Notes: generated by a model from the letters alone, not told the origin. DNA of 42,785 nt from Azospirillaceae bacterium (GCA_028281465.1 JANQJV010000397.1:1-42785), one strand, 5' to 3'; shown: positions 27,272-35,912, counted from the first letter of the stretch. A program made the numbers and translations.

Positions 27272-27716
27272 TCGGTGCCAGACGGCCTGTAAGCCGGGTT
27301 CTGTCGCCGGCGCGCCCAGGGGGCAACGCCGGCGGATGGCCATTCCTCTGGGACGCCCGTCGCCGGACGCCTCGCGCGACCAACCCGGGCGGCGGCCCGG
27401 AAACCCGCTTGCCCCCCTGTTCACCCCTTGGGGCGTCAATGGGGAGCCTGCCGCCCCTATTCGGTCTTGCTCCCGGTGGGGTTTACCATGCCGCCCCCGT
27501 TGCCGGCGGCGCGGTGCGCCCTTACCGCACCCTTTCACCCTTACCCATGGGGCCTGCCATCCGGCAGGCGCGTGGGCGGTTTGCTTTCTGTGGCACTTTC
27601 CCTGGGGTCGCCCCCGCCGGCCGTTAACCGGCACCGTGTTTCCGTGGAGCCCGGACTTTCCTCCCCGCAGCGTTGATCCCAGCGCCGCGGAGCGGCCATC
27701 CGGCCGTCTGGCAGCC
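27272..27716 (-). ncRNA. rnpB: RNase P RNA (type A)
   Basis: The catalytic RNA of RNase P, which removes the 5' leader from tRNA precursors. On the minus strand the conserved P4 and flanking core GAGGAAAGTCCGGGCTCCAC is at 27663-27644. The universally conserved 3' core ACAGAACCCGGCTTACAGGCC is at 27304-27284. A 12-bp P1 helix closes the molecule: TGCCAGACGGCC (27713-27702) pairs with GGCCGTCTGGCA (27288-27277). ACAGAAAGCAAACCGCC and GGTAAGGGTGAAAGGGTGCGGTAAG motifs lie between in the usual order. The total is about 440 bases, typical of an alphaproteobacterial RNA. The ends are estimated from P1 and may be off by several bases. Confidence 0.96.
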
Positions 27717-27912
27717 CAACATGTGGGGATGCTTGCCGTCGGCCGCGACCCCGACCCCGACTCCCCCTGCACCGGAGTCCTGGCCACTGTCCACTGATCC
27801 CTAGCCTGTAAACCTTGACAGTGATGCGAGCGCACCAGAGCGGCCCATCTTTCAGTCAGGATGAAACAACGATCCTCCCCCACGCCCAATCAATAAGATC
27901 AAAGAGGTCATC

Positions 27913-28371
27913 ATGAGACTGTGCACCGTCCTGGAAGGCAAGGCTACCACACTGCACACGGTCGGGCCCGACACCACGCTCGCCGAAGCCAGCAAAGAGA
28001 TGAAGCAGCGCCACGTCGGCGCTCTTCTGGTCACGGGTCCCGGCGGCGAGCTGCGCGGCATCGTTTCCGAGCGCGACATCATCGGCGCCATGGCGGAGTA
28101 CGGCCGGCTGGCCTTCCGCTACGAAGTTGCCGACGTCATGACCCGGGACGTGGCCACCTGCGAAGCCGACGCCGACCTGGAGGATGCCGTGGACCTGATG
28201 GAAACCCGGCACGTGCGCCATGTCCCGGTCACCGACCATGGCTATCTGGTCGGCGTGATCAGCGTGCGTGACGTGATGCAAGCGCGCATGAACGACCAGG
28301 CGGTCGAGCTGGCATCATTGCAGACCTTGGCACGCTACCGGCCACACGCGGCAAACGTGCCACTGCACTGA
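27913..28371 (+). CDS. Tandem CBS-domain protein
   Basis: A 152-residue protein made of two CBS domains, modules that bind adenine nucleotides and act as energy or ligand sensors. The first runs from about residue 8 (TTLHTVGPDTTLAEAS to VSERDIIGAM), the second from about residue 75 (VADVMTRDVATCEADADLED to GVISVRDVMQAR). The paired SERDI and SVRDV ends are typical. There is no catalytic domain, so it probably acts by binding a partner or as a stand-alone sensor. AGAGG lies 5 bases before the ATG. It is divergent from rnpB. A hairpin lies 40 bases past its stop codon. Confidence 0.9.
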   Translation: MRLCTVLEGKATTLHTVGPDTTLAEASKEMKQRHVGALLVTGPGGELRGIVSERDIIGAMAEYGRLAFRYEVADVMTRDVATCEADADLEDAVDLMETRHVRHVPVTDHGYLVGVISVRDVMQARMNDQAVELASLQTLARYRPHAANVPLH

Positions 28372-28410
28372 GCCGCACAGGCACAGCAGTCTATCAACTG
28401 CGATTTGACC

Positions 28411-28450
28411 AAACGGGGCTGGCTGGACCATAGTCTGGCCGGTCCCGTTT
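28411..28450. terminator. Long hairpin between the CBS and LprI-like genes
   Basis: AAACGGGGCTGGCTGGAC (28411-28428) pairs with GTCTGGCCGGTCCCGTTT (28433-28450) as an 18-bp stem closed by the loop CATA, using four G-U wobbles on the plus strand. The 3' side ends in TTTGTCATTT, a weak U-rich tail. A terminator for the CBS gene is the simplest reading, but the tail is imperfect. Confidence 0.5.
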
Positions 28451-28474
28451 GTCATTTCACAGGACGTATCGACC

Positions 28475-28855
28475 ATGACGACGTTCCGATTGCCGACAGG
28501 AACGCTTGCTGTCGCATTTGTGCTCATTGGGCTTGCCGATACCTCGGCTGCTCGCGCCGACTGCAGCGCCCCGGCCAACCAGTTGGAGATGAATGTATGC
28601 GCCGCCGAGGCCTACAAGGCGGCGGATGCCCGGCTCAATCAGGTCTGGCGCACCCTGCGCGCCGACATGGACGAAGGCGAAAAGCAGGCCATGCTGGACT
28701 CGCAGCGTGCCTGGCTCACGTTCCGCGATGCCAATTGCGCCTTTGCGGTCTATGCCAATCGCGGTGGCAGCATCGCCCAGTACATCGAGCAGACCTGCCT
28801 GGCGGATATGACCCGTCACCGCATCGATGAGCTGGAGTATCTGAGCGGCCCCTGA
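28475..28855 (+). CDS. LprI-like (DUF1311) periplasmic protein
   Basis: A 126-residue protein with an N-terminal signal peptide (TLAVAFVLIGLADTSAARA). The mature part, starting near DCSAPANQLEMNVCAAEAY, carries the DUF1311/LprI pattern of four cysteines: DCS, NVCAAE, ANCAF and QTCLAD. It also has LNQVWRTLRADMDEGEKQ and SQRAWLTFRDANC. The mycobacterial relative LprI is reported to inhibit lysozyme; whether this one does is unknown. It has AGGA upstream of the ATG. The location near cell-wall genes is coincidental as far as I can see. It converges on the family 5 binding-protein gene. Confidence 0.85.
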   Translation: MTTFRLPTGTLAVAFVLIGLADTSAARADCSAPANQLEMNVCAAEAYKAADARLNQVWRTLRADMDEGEKQAMLDSQRAWLTFRDANCAFAVYANRGGSIAQYIEQTCLADMTRHRIDELEYLSGP

Positions 28856-28902
28856 CGCGGACGCGGCAAGGCGGCGGTCTCGACAAGCAATCGGCCGCCG
28901 CG

Positions 28903-30756
28903 CTACGGCGACGTCGCCCACCAAGCCACGGGCAAGCCGGTGCTGCGCATCTGAAACTGCAGGCGGGAGAACCGCTCGGGGCGCGCGATGGTGTCCCAAT
29001 GCGCCACCCAGACCTCATTCAGATACCACTGCGGTACCATGTAGAAGCCCCACAGTAGGACCCGGTCGAGCACGCGGGTCAGCAGCATGACTTCATCCAG
29101 GCTCTTCGCCGCCAGCACGCGCTCCAGAAGCTCATCCACCACCGGGTCGCGCACGCCGGAATAGTTGCCCGAGCCGGAATCATCGGCGGCGGCGCTGCTA
29201 TAGTAGGTGCGAAGGCCCGGTCCCGGCGGCGCATAAAATATCAGGTTCACCGTCACGATGTCGAAATCGTACTCGTCCAGTCGGCTCTGATACTGCGCAC
29301 TGTCGACCAGGCGGAACGTCGCCGCGATGCCGGCCCGCTCCAGATTGCGGATGTACGGCTGAATGATCCGCTCCAGACCGGTGGAGCGGTCGAGAAACTC
29401 CAGGGTCATGGCCTCGCCGCTGTCGGCGTTGACCAGGCGTCCGTCGCGCAGCACCCAACCGGCGGCCCGGAACAGCCGCAAGGCCCGGCGCAGATTGTCG
29501 CGGATGGCGCCGGACCCATCGGTGCCGGGCGGCACGAAAGCCTCGGTGAACACGCGCGGGTCGGCGATGCGGTCGCGATAGGAGTCCAGGATGGCCCGCT
29601 CCTCGGGCGTCGGTGGTCCGACGGCGGCAAAATCCGAGTTTGGGAAGTTGCTGGCGACGCGCGTGTATTGCCCATAGAGGATATTGCGCTGAGTCCACTC
29701 GAAATCGAACAGGTAACCGAGTGCCTCGCGCACGCGCGGGTCCGCCAGCTTGTCGCGCCGCGTATTGAGCCGGAACGCCTGGGGACCGAGCGGGTCGGCC
29801 GCCGGGATCGTGAGCTGCGTCACCCGGCCGTCGCGCATGGCCGGAAAATCATAGCCGGTCACCCACCACTGCGAGCGGATCTCCAGGCGCAGGTCATAGG
29901 CGTTGGCCTTGAAGGCTTCAAAACGCACGTCCAGGTCGCGATAGAAGTCGACCGTCACCGTGTCGAAGTTGTATTGGCCACGGCGCATCAGCAGATCGCC
30001 GCCCCAGTAGTCTCGGATGCGCTCGTAGCGGATCGACCGGCCGGACTCGACCGCCGCCATGCGATACGGGCCGCTGCTCAAGGGCGGCTCCACCGTGGTG
30101 CGGGAGATGTCACGACCTTCCGCCGACCACCAATGTGCCGGCTCCGGCCGCAGCGTCTTGGCGATCTCGACCACGGGACGCATGTCATCACGCGTGTTCA
30201 GATGCGCCTTCAGGCGATGCGGCCCCAGAATCTCCAAGGTCTCGATCGGTGCCAAGAACGAGCGCAGCAGCGGCCGGCCGTGGTCTTTGACGGCCCGCCA
30301 CATGAACACGACGTCCTCCGCCGTCACCGGATGGCCATCGTGGAAGTGGGCCCGCGGGTCGAGATTGAAGACGACCCAGCTCCGGTCGTCGGGAACCTCG
30401 ATGGTCCGTGCCAGCAGCCCGTAGACCACGCCCAACTCGTCGCCCGCGATCATGGTCAACGGGTCATGGATCAGCGCCAAAGAGAGTGGCGGAATGCCGC
30501 GCACCACCAGATCGTTGACTGAGTCGAAGGACGGCCAGTAGCCGGACAGACGCACAGTGCCGCCCTTGGGGGCATCGGGGTTGACATAGGGCGGATGGGT
30601 CGTGTCCGGCCCCAGGGCCGGTGCTCCGAACTGGGCCAGGCCATGCGCCACGGTGACACCGTCAGTCCGGCCATCCGCTGCGCGCGCCACGGCCGGCATG
30701 GCCAGGATCCACGCCGCCAGGGCGGCCAGCGCCACCCGCATCCCCCATCCTGCCAT
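28903..30756 (-). CDS. Family 5 solute-binding protein (YejA/oligopeptide type)
   Basis: A 617-residue periplasmic binding protein of the oligopeptide/dipeptide class, closest in layout to YejA-like proteins. A signal peptide is visible (ALAALAAWILAMPAVARA). YVNPDAPKGGTVRLSGYWPSFD opens the mature domain, and WVVFNLDPRAHFHDGHPVTAEDVV near 125 is the family motif. FRLNTRRDKLADPRVREALGY near 335 marks the second domain. No permease or ATPase genes lie nearby, so its transporter is unidentified. The ATG at 30756 has GGAG 8 bases upstream. It lies 26 bases downstream of the hisN-like gene on the same strand, so the two may be cotranscribed. Confidence 0.9.
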   Translation of the reverse strand: MAGWGMRVALAALAAWILAMPAVARAADGRTDGVTVAHGLAQFGAPALGPDTTHPPYVNPDAPKGGTVRLSGYWPSFDSVNDLVVRGIPPLSLALIHDPLTMIAGDELGVVYGLLARTIEVPDDRSWVVFNLDPRAHFHDGHPVTAEDVVFMWRAVKDHGRPLLRSFLAPIETLEILGPHRLKAHLNTRDDMRPVVEIAKTLRPEPAHWWSAEGRDISRTTVEPPLSSGPYRMAAVESGRSIRYERIRDYWGGDLLMRRGQYNFDTVTVDFYRDLDVRFEAFKANAYDLRLEIRSQWWVTGYDFPAMRDGRVTQLTIPAADPLGPQAFRLNTRRDKLADPRVREALGYLFDFEWTQRNILYGQYTRVASNFPNSDFAAVGPPTPEERAILDSYRDRIADPRVFTEAFVPPGTDGSGAIRDNLRRALRLFRAAGWVLRDGRLVNADSGEAMTLEFLDRSTGLERIIQPYIRNLERAGIAATFRLVDSAQYQSRLDEYDFDIVTVNLIFYAPPGPGLRTYYSSAAADDSGSGNYSGVRDPVVDELLERVLAAKSLDEVMLLTRVLDRVLLWGFYMVPQWYLNEVWVAHWDTIARPERFSRLQFQMRSTGLPVAWWATSP

Positions 30757-30782
30757 TCACGGTACTCCGGTCTGGAAAACAA

Positions 30783-31562
30783 TCACCGCTTCAAGACACC
30801 CAGGCCTTCGGCGTGCACGGCAGCATCGCCGGCCGCCCAGATCTTGTCGCCGGAGTGCCTGTCCAGGGGTCGGCCGTCCCAATCGGTGATCACACCGCCG
30901 GCGCTCTCGATCACCGGGGCCAGGGCGGCGAAGTCGTATAGCTTCATGGTGCCCTCGACCACGCCGTCCTGCCAGCCCGAGGCGAGCAACCCGTAGGCAT
31001 AGCAATCGCCGCCATAGATCAGGATCTTGCTGGCCGCCTCGAGACGCTCGAACGGCGCCCGGTCATCGCCCGGAAACTGCTGCGGCGAGGTCGTGCTGAC
31101 GATGGCGTTGCCCAACGCCGCACACCGCCGCGTGCGCGCCGGGCGGCCATTCTGCGTCGCCGGGCGACCCTTGGCCCCCACCCAGCGGTCGGCGATCACC
31201 GGTTGGTCGATCACGCCCAGGATCGGCGTGCCATGGCGCAGGAGCGCGATCAGCGTGCCGAAGGTCGGCCGACCGGTAATGAAGGCCTTGGTGCCGTCGA
31301 TCGGATCGATCACCCACAGATACTCGGAGTCCAGGTTCTTCGCGCCGTGCTCCTCACCCAGAATGCCGTCGTCGGACCGCTGCTGCTCCAGGATCATGCG
31401 GATCACGCCTTCAGCCTCGCGGTCGGCCACAGTCACCGGCGTTTGGTCCGCCTTGTCCTGAACCACCAGGCTGGAGCGAAAATAGCGACGGATCACGGCG
31501 CCGCTGGCATCGGCCAAGCGTTCCGCCAACACGACCAGCTCCGCAGGACATATCTCGGTCAT
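30783..31562 (-). CDS. hisN: Inositol-monophosphatase-family phosphatase, HisN-like
   Basis: A 259-residue metal-dependent phosphatase of the inositol monophosphatase superfamily, of the HisN-like histidinol-phosphatase group. Metal-binding residues are visible: Glu70 in GILGEEHG, Asp86 and Asp89 in VIDPIDGTKAFITG, and Asp210 in TMKLYDFAAL. GGDCYAYGLLASGWQDGVVEG is near 184. Histidinol phosphate is the likely substrate, but inositol phosphates are possible because the family is hard to separate by sequence. The ATG at 31562 has GGAGG 4 bases upstream. It diverges from nudC over a 103-bp region. Confidence 0.85.
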   Translation of the reverse strand: MTEICPAELVVLAERLADASGAVIRRYFRSSLVVQDKADQTPVTVADREAEGVIRMILEQQRSDDGILGEEHGAKNLDSEYLWVIDPIDGTKAFITGRPTFGTLIALLRHGTPILGVIDQPVIADRWVGAKGRPATQNGRPARTRRCAALGNAIVSTTSPQQFPGDDRAPFERLEAASKILIYGGDCYAYGLLASGWQDGVVEGTMKLYDFAALAPVIESAGGVITDWDGRPLDRHSGDKIWAAGDAAVHAEGLGVLKR

Positions 31563-31665
31563 GCCGCCTCCGATGGCTCGACGCGGCGCGAGTGTATCCC
31601 GAGTGCGGCAACAGCGGAAACAAAAACAAGGGGACGCGGCTCGGACCAATCGCTATGGTCCGGCC

Positions 31666-32607
31666 ATGGTCACGTCTCAAAACATCTTCGCCGGAGGTCG
31701 GATCGACCGTGCCGCACCCCGGCGCGCCGACCCGGCCGCCGTGGCCGGCTGGCTCGCCGATGCCGGAACACGGCTGATCCCGGTCTGGCGTGGCCGAATA
31801 TTGCTCACTGACCAGGACGGGGATCTGCGCCTGGCCGCCGTGCCGCCGCGGACGAACTGGCCGGACGGCGGCCCCGTCCAGTGGCCGCCATCCACCGAGC
31901 GCACGGTGGTGTTTCTGGGCCTGCTGGACGACGTGCCGCATTTCGCCGTCGACGTGTCTGACCTGGAACAACCTGTCGCCGAAGCGGTCTGCGCCCCATT
32001 TGGCCGTTTCGACGACCTGCGTATGGCCGGCGGCGCCCTTCCGGTGGACGACGCCAATCTGGCTGCCTATGCCCGCGGCCTGATGGAATGGCATGGGCAC
32101 AGTCGGTATTGCGGACATTGCGGCAGCCGAACCATGCCAACCGACGGCGGCCACATCCGCCGCTGTGTCTTGGAGACCTGCGCCGCCCCACATTTCCCGC
32201 GCACCGACCCGGCCGTCATCATGTTGGTGCACGATGGGGAGTCGTGCCTGCTCGGACGTTCGGCCCGGTTCCATACCAAGATTTATTCCACTCTGGCCGG
32301 TTTCGTCGAACCGGGGGAAAGCTTGGAAGACGCCGTGGCGCGGGAGGTGTTGGAAGAGACCGGTGTCCGCGTCGATACCGTCACCTATCACTCCTCGCAG
32401 CCGTGGCCGTTCCCGCGCTCCGTCATGATCGGCTTCCATGCCCGAGCGGAACACCAACCGATCTCCTGCAACGACGACGAGCTGGAGCACGCGTTGTGGT
32501 GCACCCGACGCGAGTTGCGCGCGCGTGTGGCGGCGGACAGCCTGCGCCTGCCGCACCGCTACTCCATCGCCTATCGACTGATCGCCGAGTGGCTGGCCGC
32601 GGAGTAA
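31666..32607 (+). CDS. nudC: NAD(+) diphosphatase NudC
   Basis: A 313-residue Nudix hydrolase that splits NADH or NAD, and in some bacteria removes NAD caps from RNA 5' ends. A zinc ribbon is visible as four cysteines at 149, 152, 167 and 172. The Nudix box runs from Gly212 to Val234 (GFVEPGESLEDA, then REVLEETGV). Directly after it, SQPWPFPRS at 244-252 is the signature specific to NADH diphosphatases. The frame is open upstream of 31666 but the leading 35 residues are low-complexity basic sequence overlapping the hisN start. It diverges from hisN. Confidence 0.92.
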   Translation: MVTSQNIFAGGRIDRAAPRRADPAAVAGWLADAGTRLIPVWRGRILLTDQDGDLRLAAVPPRTNWPDGGPVQWPPSTERTVVFLGLLDDVPHFAVDVSDLEQPVAEAVCAPFGRFDDLRMAGGALPVDDANLAAYARGLMEWHGHSRYCGHCGSRTMPTDGGHIRRCVLETCAAPHFPRTDPAVIMLVHDGESCLLGRSARFHTKIYSTLAGFVEPGESLEDAVAREVLEETGVRVDTVTYHSSQPWPFPRSVMIGFHARAEHQPISCNDDELEHALWCTRRELRARVAADSLRLPHRYSIAYRLIAEWLAAE

Positions 32608-32911
32608 GCCGCCCAAGCCACGCCCCCATACCCGGTTTTGGTACGGGCCTTGCTTTGTCAAGGCTGTGACGTCGGCTTTTTTGTTCTACCAGAGGGCAGC
32701 GACGGCGCTTTAACCGGGGCATCCCGCCGCCCAACTAAGCGTTGCGACATGGTGGCCCTGCGGCACTCTTGCGCGGTGATTGCCCCTTTCGTTGGGCACC
32801 GGAACACCGCTATGTAATCCGCCGTCCGCAGCCACGACGGACCCCGCCCCGCCGGTCGGCTTACAACCGTCGGTCGCGGCGAAGCATTGACCGATATGGG
32901 GAGAACGCACA
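32608..32911. other. Intergenic region before the hemC cluster
   Basis: This 304-bp stretch holds no recognisable gene. Just after nudC there is a small GCCTTG/CAAGGC hairpin (32655-32672) and, 14 bases later, a run of six T residues, too distant for a classical terminator. Weak promoter-like pieces (TTGGGC and TATGTA near 32,790-32,820) lie upstream of the small helical gene but have poor spacing. Confidence 0.4.
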
Positions 32912-33220
32912 ATGATGAGTCGAGACCGGAGTCTCTGGGAGAACCGTCTCGAAGCGGCGATCGCCAACCTGTCCGATCGCCTTGAAACCCTCCGCGCAAC
33001 TGTGGTCGACTATCCGCGGCCCTTGCGGCTCCAGGTCGAGCCGCAACTGGACCGGCTCCGCGGCCAGGTCAACCGGGCCCTGGCCCGTCTGGAGGCCGCC
33101 CGGCGCGCCGACGACGGTGCCTGGCTGGCAGCCCGTGCCAGTGCTGAGACCGTTTACACAACCCTGCGGACCGAGGTCGACGAGTTCCAAAGCCGTTACC
33201 TGCATCGGGCCGCCGCCTGA
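32912..33220 (+). CDS. Small helical protein upstream of hemC
   Basis: A 102-residue protein of unknown function that looks almost entirely alpha-helical, with heptad-like spacing (LWENRLEAAIANLSDRLETL and LEPQ-like LRLQVEPQLDRLRGQVNRAL). There is no signal peptide or membrane segment. It has GGGAGA 9 bases before the ATG at 32912. Its stop codon is 16 bases before the hemC start, so it should be on the same transcript as hemC-hemD. A role with the tetrapyrrole enzymes is only inferred from position. Confidence 0.7.
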   Translation: MMSRDRSLWENRLEAAIANLSDRLETLRATVVDYPRPLRLQVEPQLDRLRGQVNRALARLEAARRADDGAWLAARASAETVYTTLRTEVDEFQSRYLHRAAA

Positions 33221-33236
33221 GGACACGCCCCCAACC

Positions 33237-34166
33237 ATGCCCGTTTTGCGCATCGGGACCCGCGGCAGCGCGCTGGCGCTGGCCCAAGCCCACGACGTCC
33301 GTCGCCGTTTGGCGGCCGCCCATCCTGAGCTGACCCCTGCTGATGCGGTCGAGATCGTGGTCATCAAGACCACGGGCGACCGCATCCAGGACCGGCCGTT
33401 GGCCGAAGCCGGCGGCAAGGGTCTGTTCACGAAGGAAATTGAGGATGCGCTTCTGGACGGCGGCATCGATCTGGCCGTGCATTCCATGAAGGACGTGCCG
33501 ACCGTGCTGCCGGACGGGCTGGAGATTGCCGCCATCTTGCCGCGTGAAGACCCGCGCGATGCCTGGTTCAGCCGCAGCGGCGCCGGGCTGGATGGCTTGC
33601 CGGCGGGCGCCGTGGTCGGCACCTCGAGCCTGCGCCGCCAGGCCCAGGTGCTGACACGCCGGCCGGAACTCACGGTGGTCACCTACCGCGGCAATGTGGA
33701 AACCCGGTTGCGCAAACTGGCCGAGGGCGTGGTCGATGCCACGCTTCTGGCCATGGCCGGGTTGAACCGTCTCGGCCATACCGACCCGCCGCCCACCGAA
33801 AAGCTGGCGCCGGAGGTGATGCTGCCGGCGGTGGCGCAGGGGGCGGTCGGGGTGGAAATTCGGGGTGCCGACCAGCGTACGCGGGACTTCCTGCAGCCAC
33901 TGCGCTGTGCCCGCAGCGAGATCTGCGTGGCGGCGGAACGGTCATTGCTGGCCGTGCTGGACGGCTCGTGCCGCACACCGATCGCCGCCCTCGGTGTCCT
34001 CAATGGTGACGACGCCCTGCATTTCCGGGCCCAGGTCTTGTCGCCGCATGGCCGCCAGCAGTTCTCGACCAGCCGCAACGGGCCGGCCGTCGAGGCATCG
34101 CGGCTCGGCGCCGATGCCGGAATGGAGCTGAAGGCGCAACTGCCGCCGGATTTCTTTGCCCTTTGA
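33237..34166 (+). CDS. hemC: Porphobilinogen deaminase (hydroxymethylbilane synthase)
   Basis: HemC links four porphobilinogens into hydroxymethylbilane in the tetrapyrrole (haem) pathway. The N-terminus LRIGTRGSALALAQAHDVRR is the family signature. The catalytic aspartate is Asp86 in HSMKDVPT. GTSSLRRQAQVL is near 128 and YRGNVETRL near 150. The dipyrromethane cofactor attaches to Cys245 in DGSCRTPIAAL. Length is 309 residues, standard. The ATG at 33237 is clear; the upstream frame is a shadow of the helical gene. hemD follows 13 bases after the stop codon, as usual. Confidence 0.97.
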   Translation: MPVLRIGTRGSALALAQAHDVRRRLAAAHPELTPADAVEIVVIKTTGDRIQDRPLAEAGGKGLFTKEIEDALLDGGIDLAVHSMKDVPTVLPDGLEIAAILPREDPRDAWFSRSGAGLDGLPAGAVVGTSSLRRQAQVLTRRPELTVVTYRGNVETRLRKLAEGVVDATLLAMAGLNRLGHTDPPPTEKLAPEVMLPAVAQGAVGVEIRGADQRTRDFLQPLRCARSEICVAAERSLLAVLDGSCRTPIAALGVLNGDDALHFRAQVLSPHGRQQFSTSRNGPAVEASRLGADAGMELKAQLPPDFFAL

Positions 34167-34179
34167 GGCGAGCACCAGC

Positions 34180-34917
34180 ATGGCCGACGCCCCGACTGCC
34201 GTCATCACCCGGCCGGCCGAAGATGCCGCTCCCTTGGCCGCAACCCTGGCTACGCGTGGTTGGCTGCCGATGCTGGAGCCGTTGTTGGCAATCGACTACG
34301 CCGCCGGCCCGGCACCGGACCTGAACGGCACCCAGGCACTGTTGTTCACCAGCGCCAACGGCGTGCGGGCCTTTGCCCGATTGACCCCGGAGCGGCACTG
34401 CCCGGTCTTCGCCGTCGGCCCGGCCACCGCCCGGGCGGCGACCGAGGCCGGCTTCGGCCATGTGACCACCGCCGGCGGCGACGTCACCGCCCTGGCGGCG
34501 CAAGTGGCCGAAGACGCCGTGCCGGCCGACGGAGCCCTGCTGCACATCGCCGGCACCGTGACCGCCGGCGACCTGTCCGGCGCCTTGCAGACACACGGCT
34601 TCACGGTGCGGCGCCTGCCGCTGTATGCCGCCCGGCAGGCCGATCACCTGAGCCCCGCGTTCCACACGCTCTGGCAGGCCGGTCGGGCCAGCGCGGTGCT
34701 GGCGTTTTCACCGCGCACGGCGCGCACTCTGGTGGCCTTGCTGGCGGCGGCCGGGGTCGTCCCCGGATGCCGGCAAGCCCGCGCCGTGTGCCTGAGCACC
34801 GCCGTCGCCGACGCCCTGCGCGGATCGGCCGAGGCGCCGCTCCCATGGCACGCCATCGATACCGCCGCCACGCCGACCCAGGACGCCCTGTTGGACTTGA
34901 TGCCAGCGGTCGGGTGA
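34180..34917 (+). CDS. hemD: Uroporphyrinogen-III synthase
   Basis: HemD closes and inverts ring D of hydroxymethylbilane to make uroporphyrinogen III, taking the HemC product directly. The family is weakly conserved, but the order of motifs fits: AVITRPAEDAAPLAATL at the N-terminus, LLFTSANGVRAFARL near 55, VFAVGPATARAATEAGF near 75, and the second-domain LAFSPRTARTLVALL and ARAVCLSTAVADAL. Length is 245 residues. The ATG at 34180 begins MADAPTAVI; a TTG at 34156 inside the hemC end is unlikely. Position directly after hemC makes the identification secure. Confidence 0.93.
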   Translation: MADAPTAVITRPAEDAAPLAATLATRGWLPMLEPLLAIDYAAGPAPDLNGTQALLFTSANGVRAFARLTPERHCPVFAVGPATARAATEAGFGHVTTAGGDVTALAAQVAEDAVPADGALLHIAGTVTAGDLSGALQTHGFTVRRLPLYAARQADHLSPAFHTLWQAGRASAVLAFSPRTARTLVALLAAAGVVPGCRQARAVCLSTAVADALRGSAEAPLPWHAIDTAATPTQDALLDLMPAVG

Positions 34918-34950
34918 CCATCTGCAAACCGCCCCTTGACGGAGGTTCCC

Positions 34951-35271
34951 ATGATCCTGACCACCACCGACCAGGTCGACGGCCGCCGCGTGATCGACCA
35001 CCTGGGCATCGTCACCGGCGAGGCCATCATCGGCGTCAACATCTTCCGCGACCTGTTCGCCGGCTTGCGCGACATCGTCGGCGGCCGCGCCGGTGGCTAT
35101 CAGGCGGCCCTGCGTGACGCGCGCGAGGCGGCCTTCGCCGACATGAAGGATGCGGCCGAGAAACTGGGCGCCAACGCGGTGATCGGCATCGACGTGGACT
35201 ACGAGGTGCTCGGCAAGGACAACGGCATGCTCATGGTCAGCGTCAACGGCACCGCGGTCCGGCTGGGCTGA
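34951..35271 (+). CDS. YbjQ family (UPF0145) putative heavy-metal-binding protein
   Basis: A 106-residue protein of the YbjQ/UPF0145 family, predicted to form pentameric rings and sometimes annotated as heavy-metal-binding; the function is unproven. The conserved region is [19 protein letters not shown], then [11 protein letters not shown], then ARE(A)[16 protein letters not shown](V)IGIDVDYE, close to the family consensus. GGAGG lies 5 bases before the ATG at 34951. It lies 33 bases after hemD and may be cotranscribed. Confidence 0.88.
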   Translation: MILTTTDQVDGRRVIDHLGIVTGEAIIGVNIFRDLFAGLRDIVGGRAGGYQAALRDAREAAFADMKDAAEKLGANAVIGIDVDYEVLGKDNGMLMVSVNGTAVRLG

Positions 35272-35327
35272 GCCGGGCTGGGTTGGGCGAGCCGGACCCG
35301 ACCAGCCGGACCTGAAAGGAACCCACC

Positions 35328-35912
35328 ATGGCTGTGACTCTCTCCGCCCTTCGACCCATGACCCTGGACGCCTTCCTGGCATGGGCCGACGACGGGACCG
35401 ACCAGCGCTATGAATTGATCGATGGAGAACCGGTCATGATGGCGGTGGGGTCAAGGCAGCATCGGTTTCTGACGGCCAACCTGACGGAGGCGTTAGCGGC
35501 AGAATGCCGGAAACTTGGCGGACTTCGTGCGCTGAGCGAAGCCGGTGTCGTGCGCCCCGGGCAATCCGGCCGGTACTTCATCGCCGACATTGTCGTCACG
35601 GCGGAAACGCCCCCGGGACCGCCGTATTTCGAACACCCGGTGCTGATCGTCGAGGTCCTGTCACCGTCGACGGTCACGGTGGACCGGCATACGAAACTGC
35701 CTGAGTATCAGCAGTTTACATCGGTGCAGGAGATCGTCCTGGTTGACCAGGACCGGCCCCGGGTCGAGGTCGAGCGCCGTGGCCCCGACGGCCGCTGGCA
35801 CACGGTGGTCAGCCAGGGCCTGGATGCCGTCCTCACTCTGCAGTCGGTCCCCCTCGCCCTGCCTCTACGTTCCCTGTACGCTGGCGTTTTGGCCGGAGAT
35901 GCGGCGCCATAG
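35328..35912 (+). CDS. Uma2 family (DUF820) endonuclease-like protein
   Basis: A 194-residue protein of the Uma2/DUF820 family, a PD-(D/E)XK nuclease-fold group whose biological role is poorly known. RYELIDGEPVMM at residues 27-38 is the family start. The putative catalytic residues are Asp87 in IADIVV, Glu109 in PVLIVEVLSPST, and Lys123 in TKLPEY. Length is typical. It is followed by the 34-bp tandem repeats and converges on the ABC-transporter operon. AAAGGA precedes the ATG. Confidence 0.88.
   Translation: MAVTLSALRPMTLDAFLAWADDGTDQRYELIDGEPVMMAVGSRQHRFLTANLTEALAAECRKLGGLRALSEAGVVRPGQSGRYFIADIVVTAETPPGPPYFEHPVLIVEVLSPSTVTVDRHTKLPEYQQFTSVQEIVLVDQDRPRVEVERRGPDGRWHTVVSQGLDAVLTLQSVPLALPLRSLYAGVLAGDAAP

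Noticed and set aside
27815-27843. TTGACA as a promoter for the CBS gene
   Set aside because: The hexamer is perfect but has no -10 partner at 16-18 bp (GAGCGG at 17 bp).
32655-32684. Rho-independent terminator after nudC
   Set aside because: The hairpin GCCTTG/CAAGGC is weak and the T run lies 14 bases beyond it.
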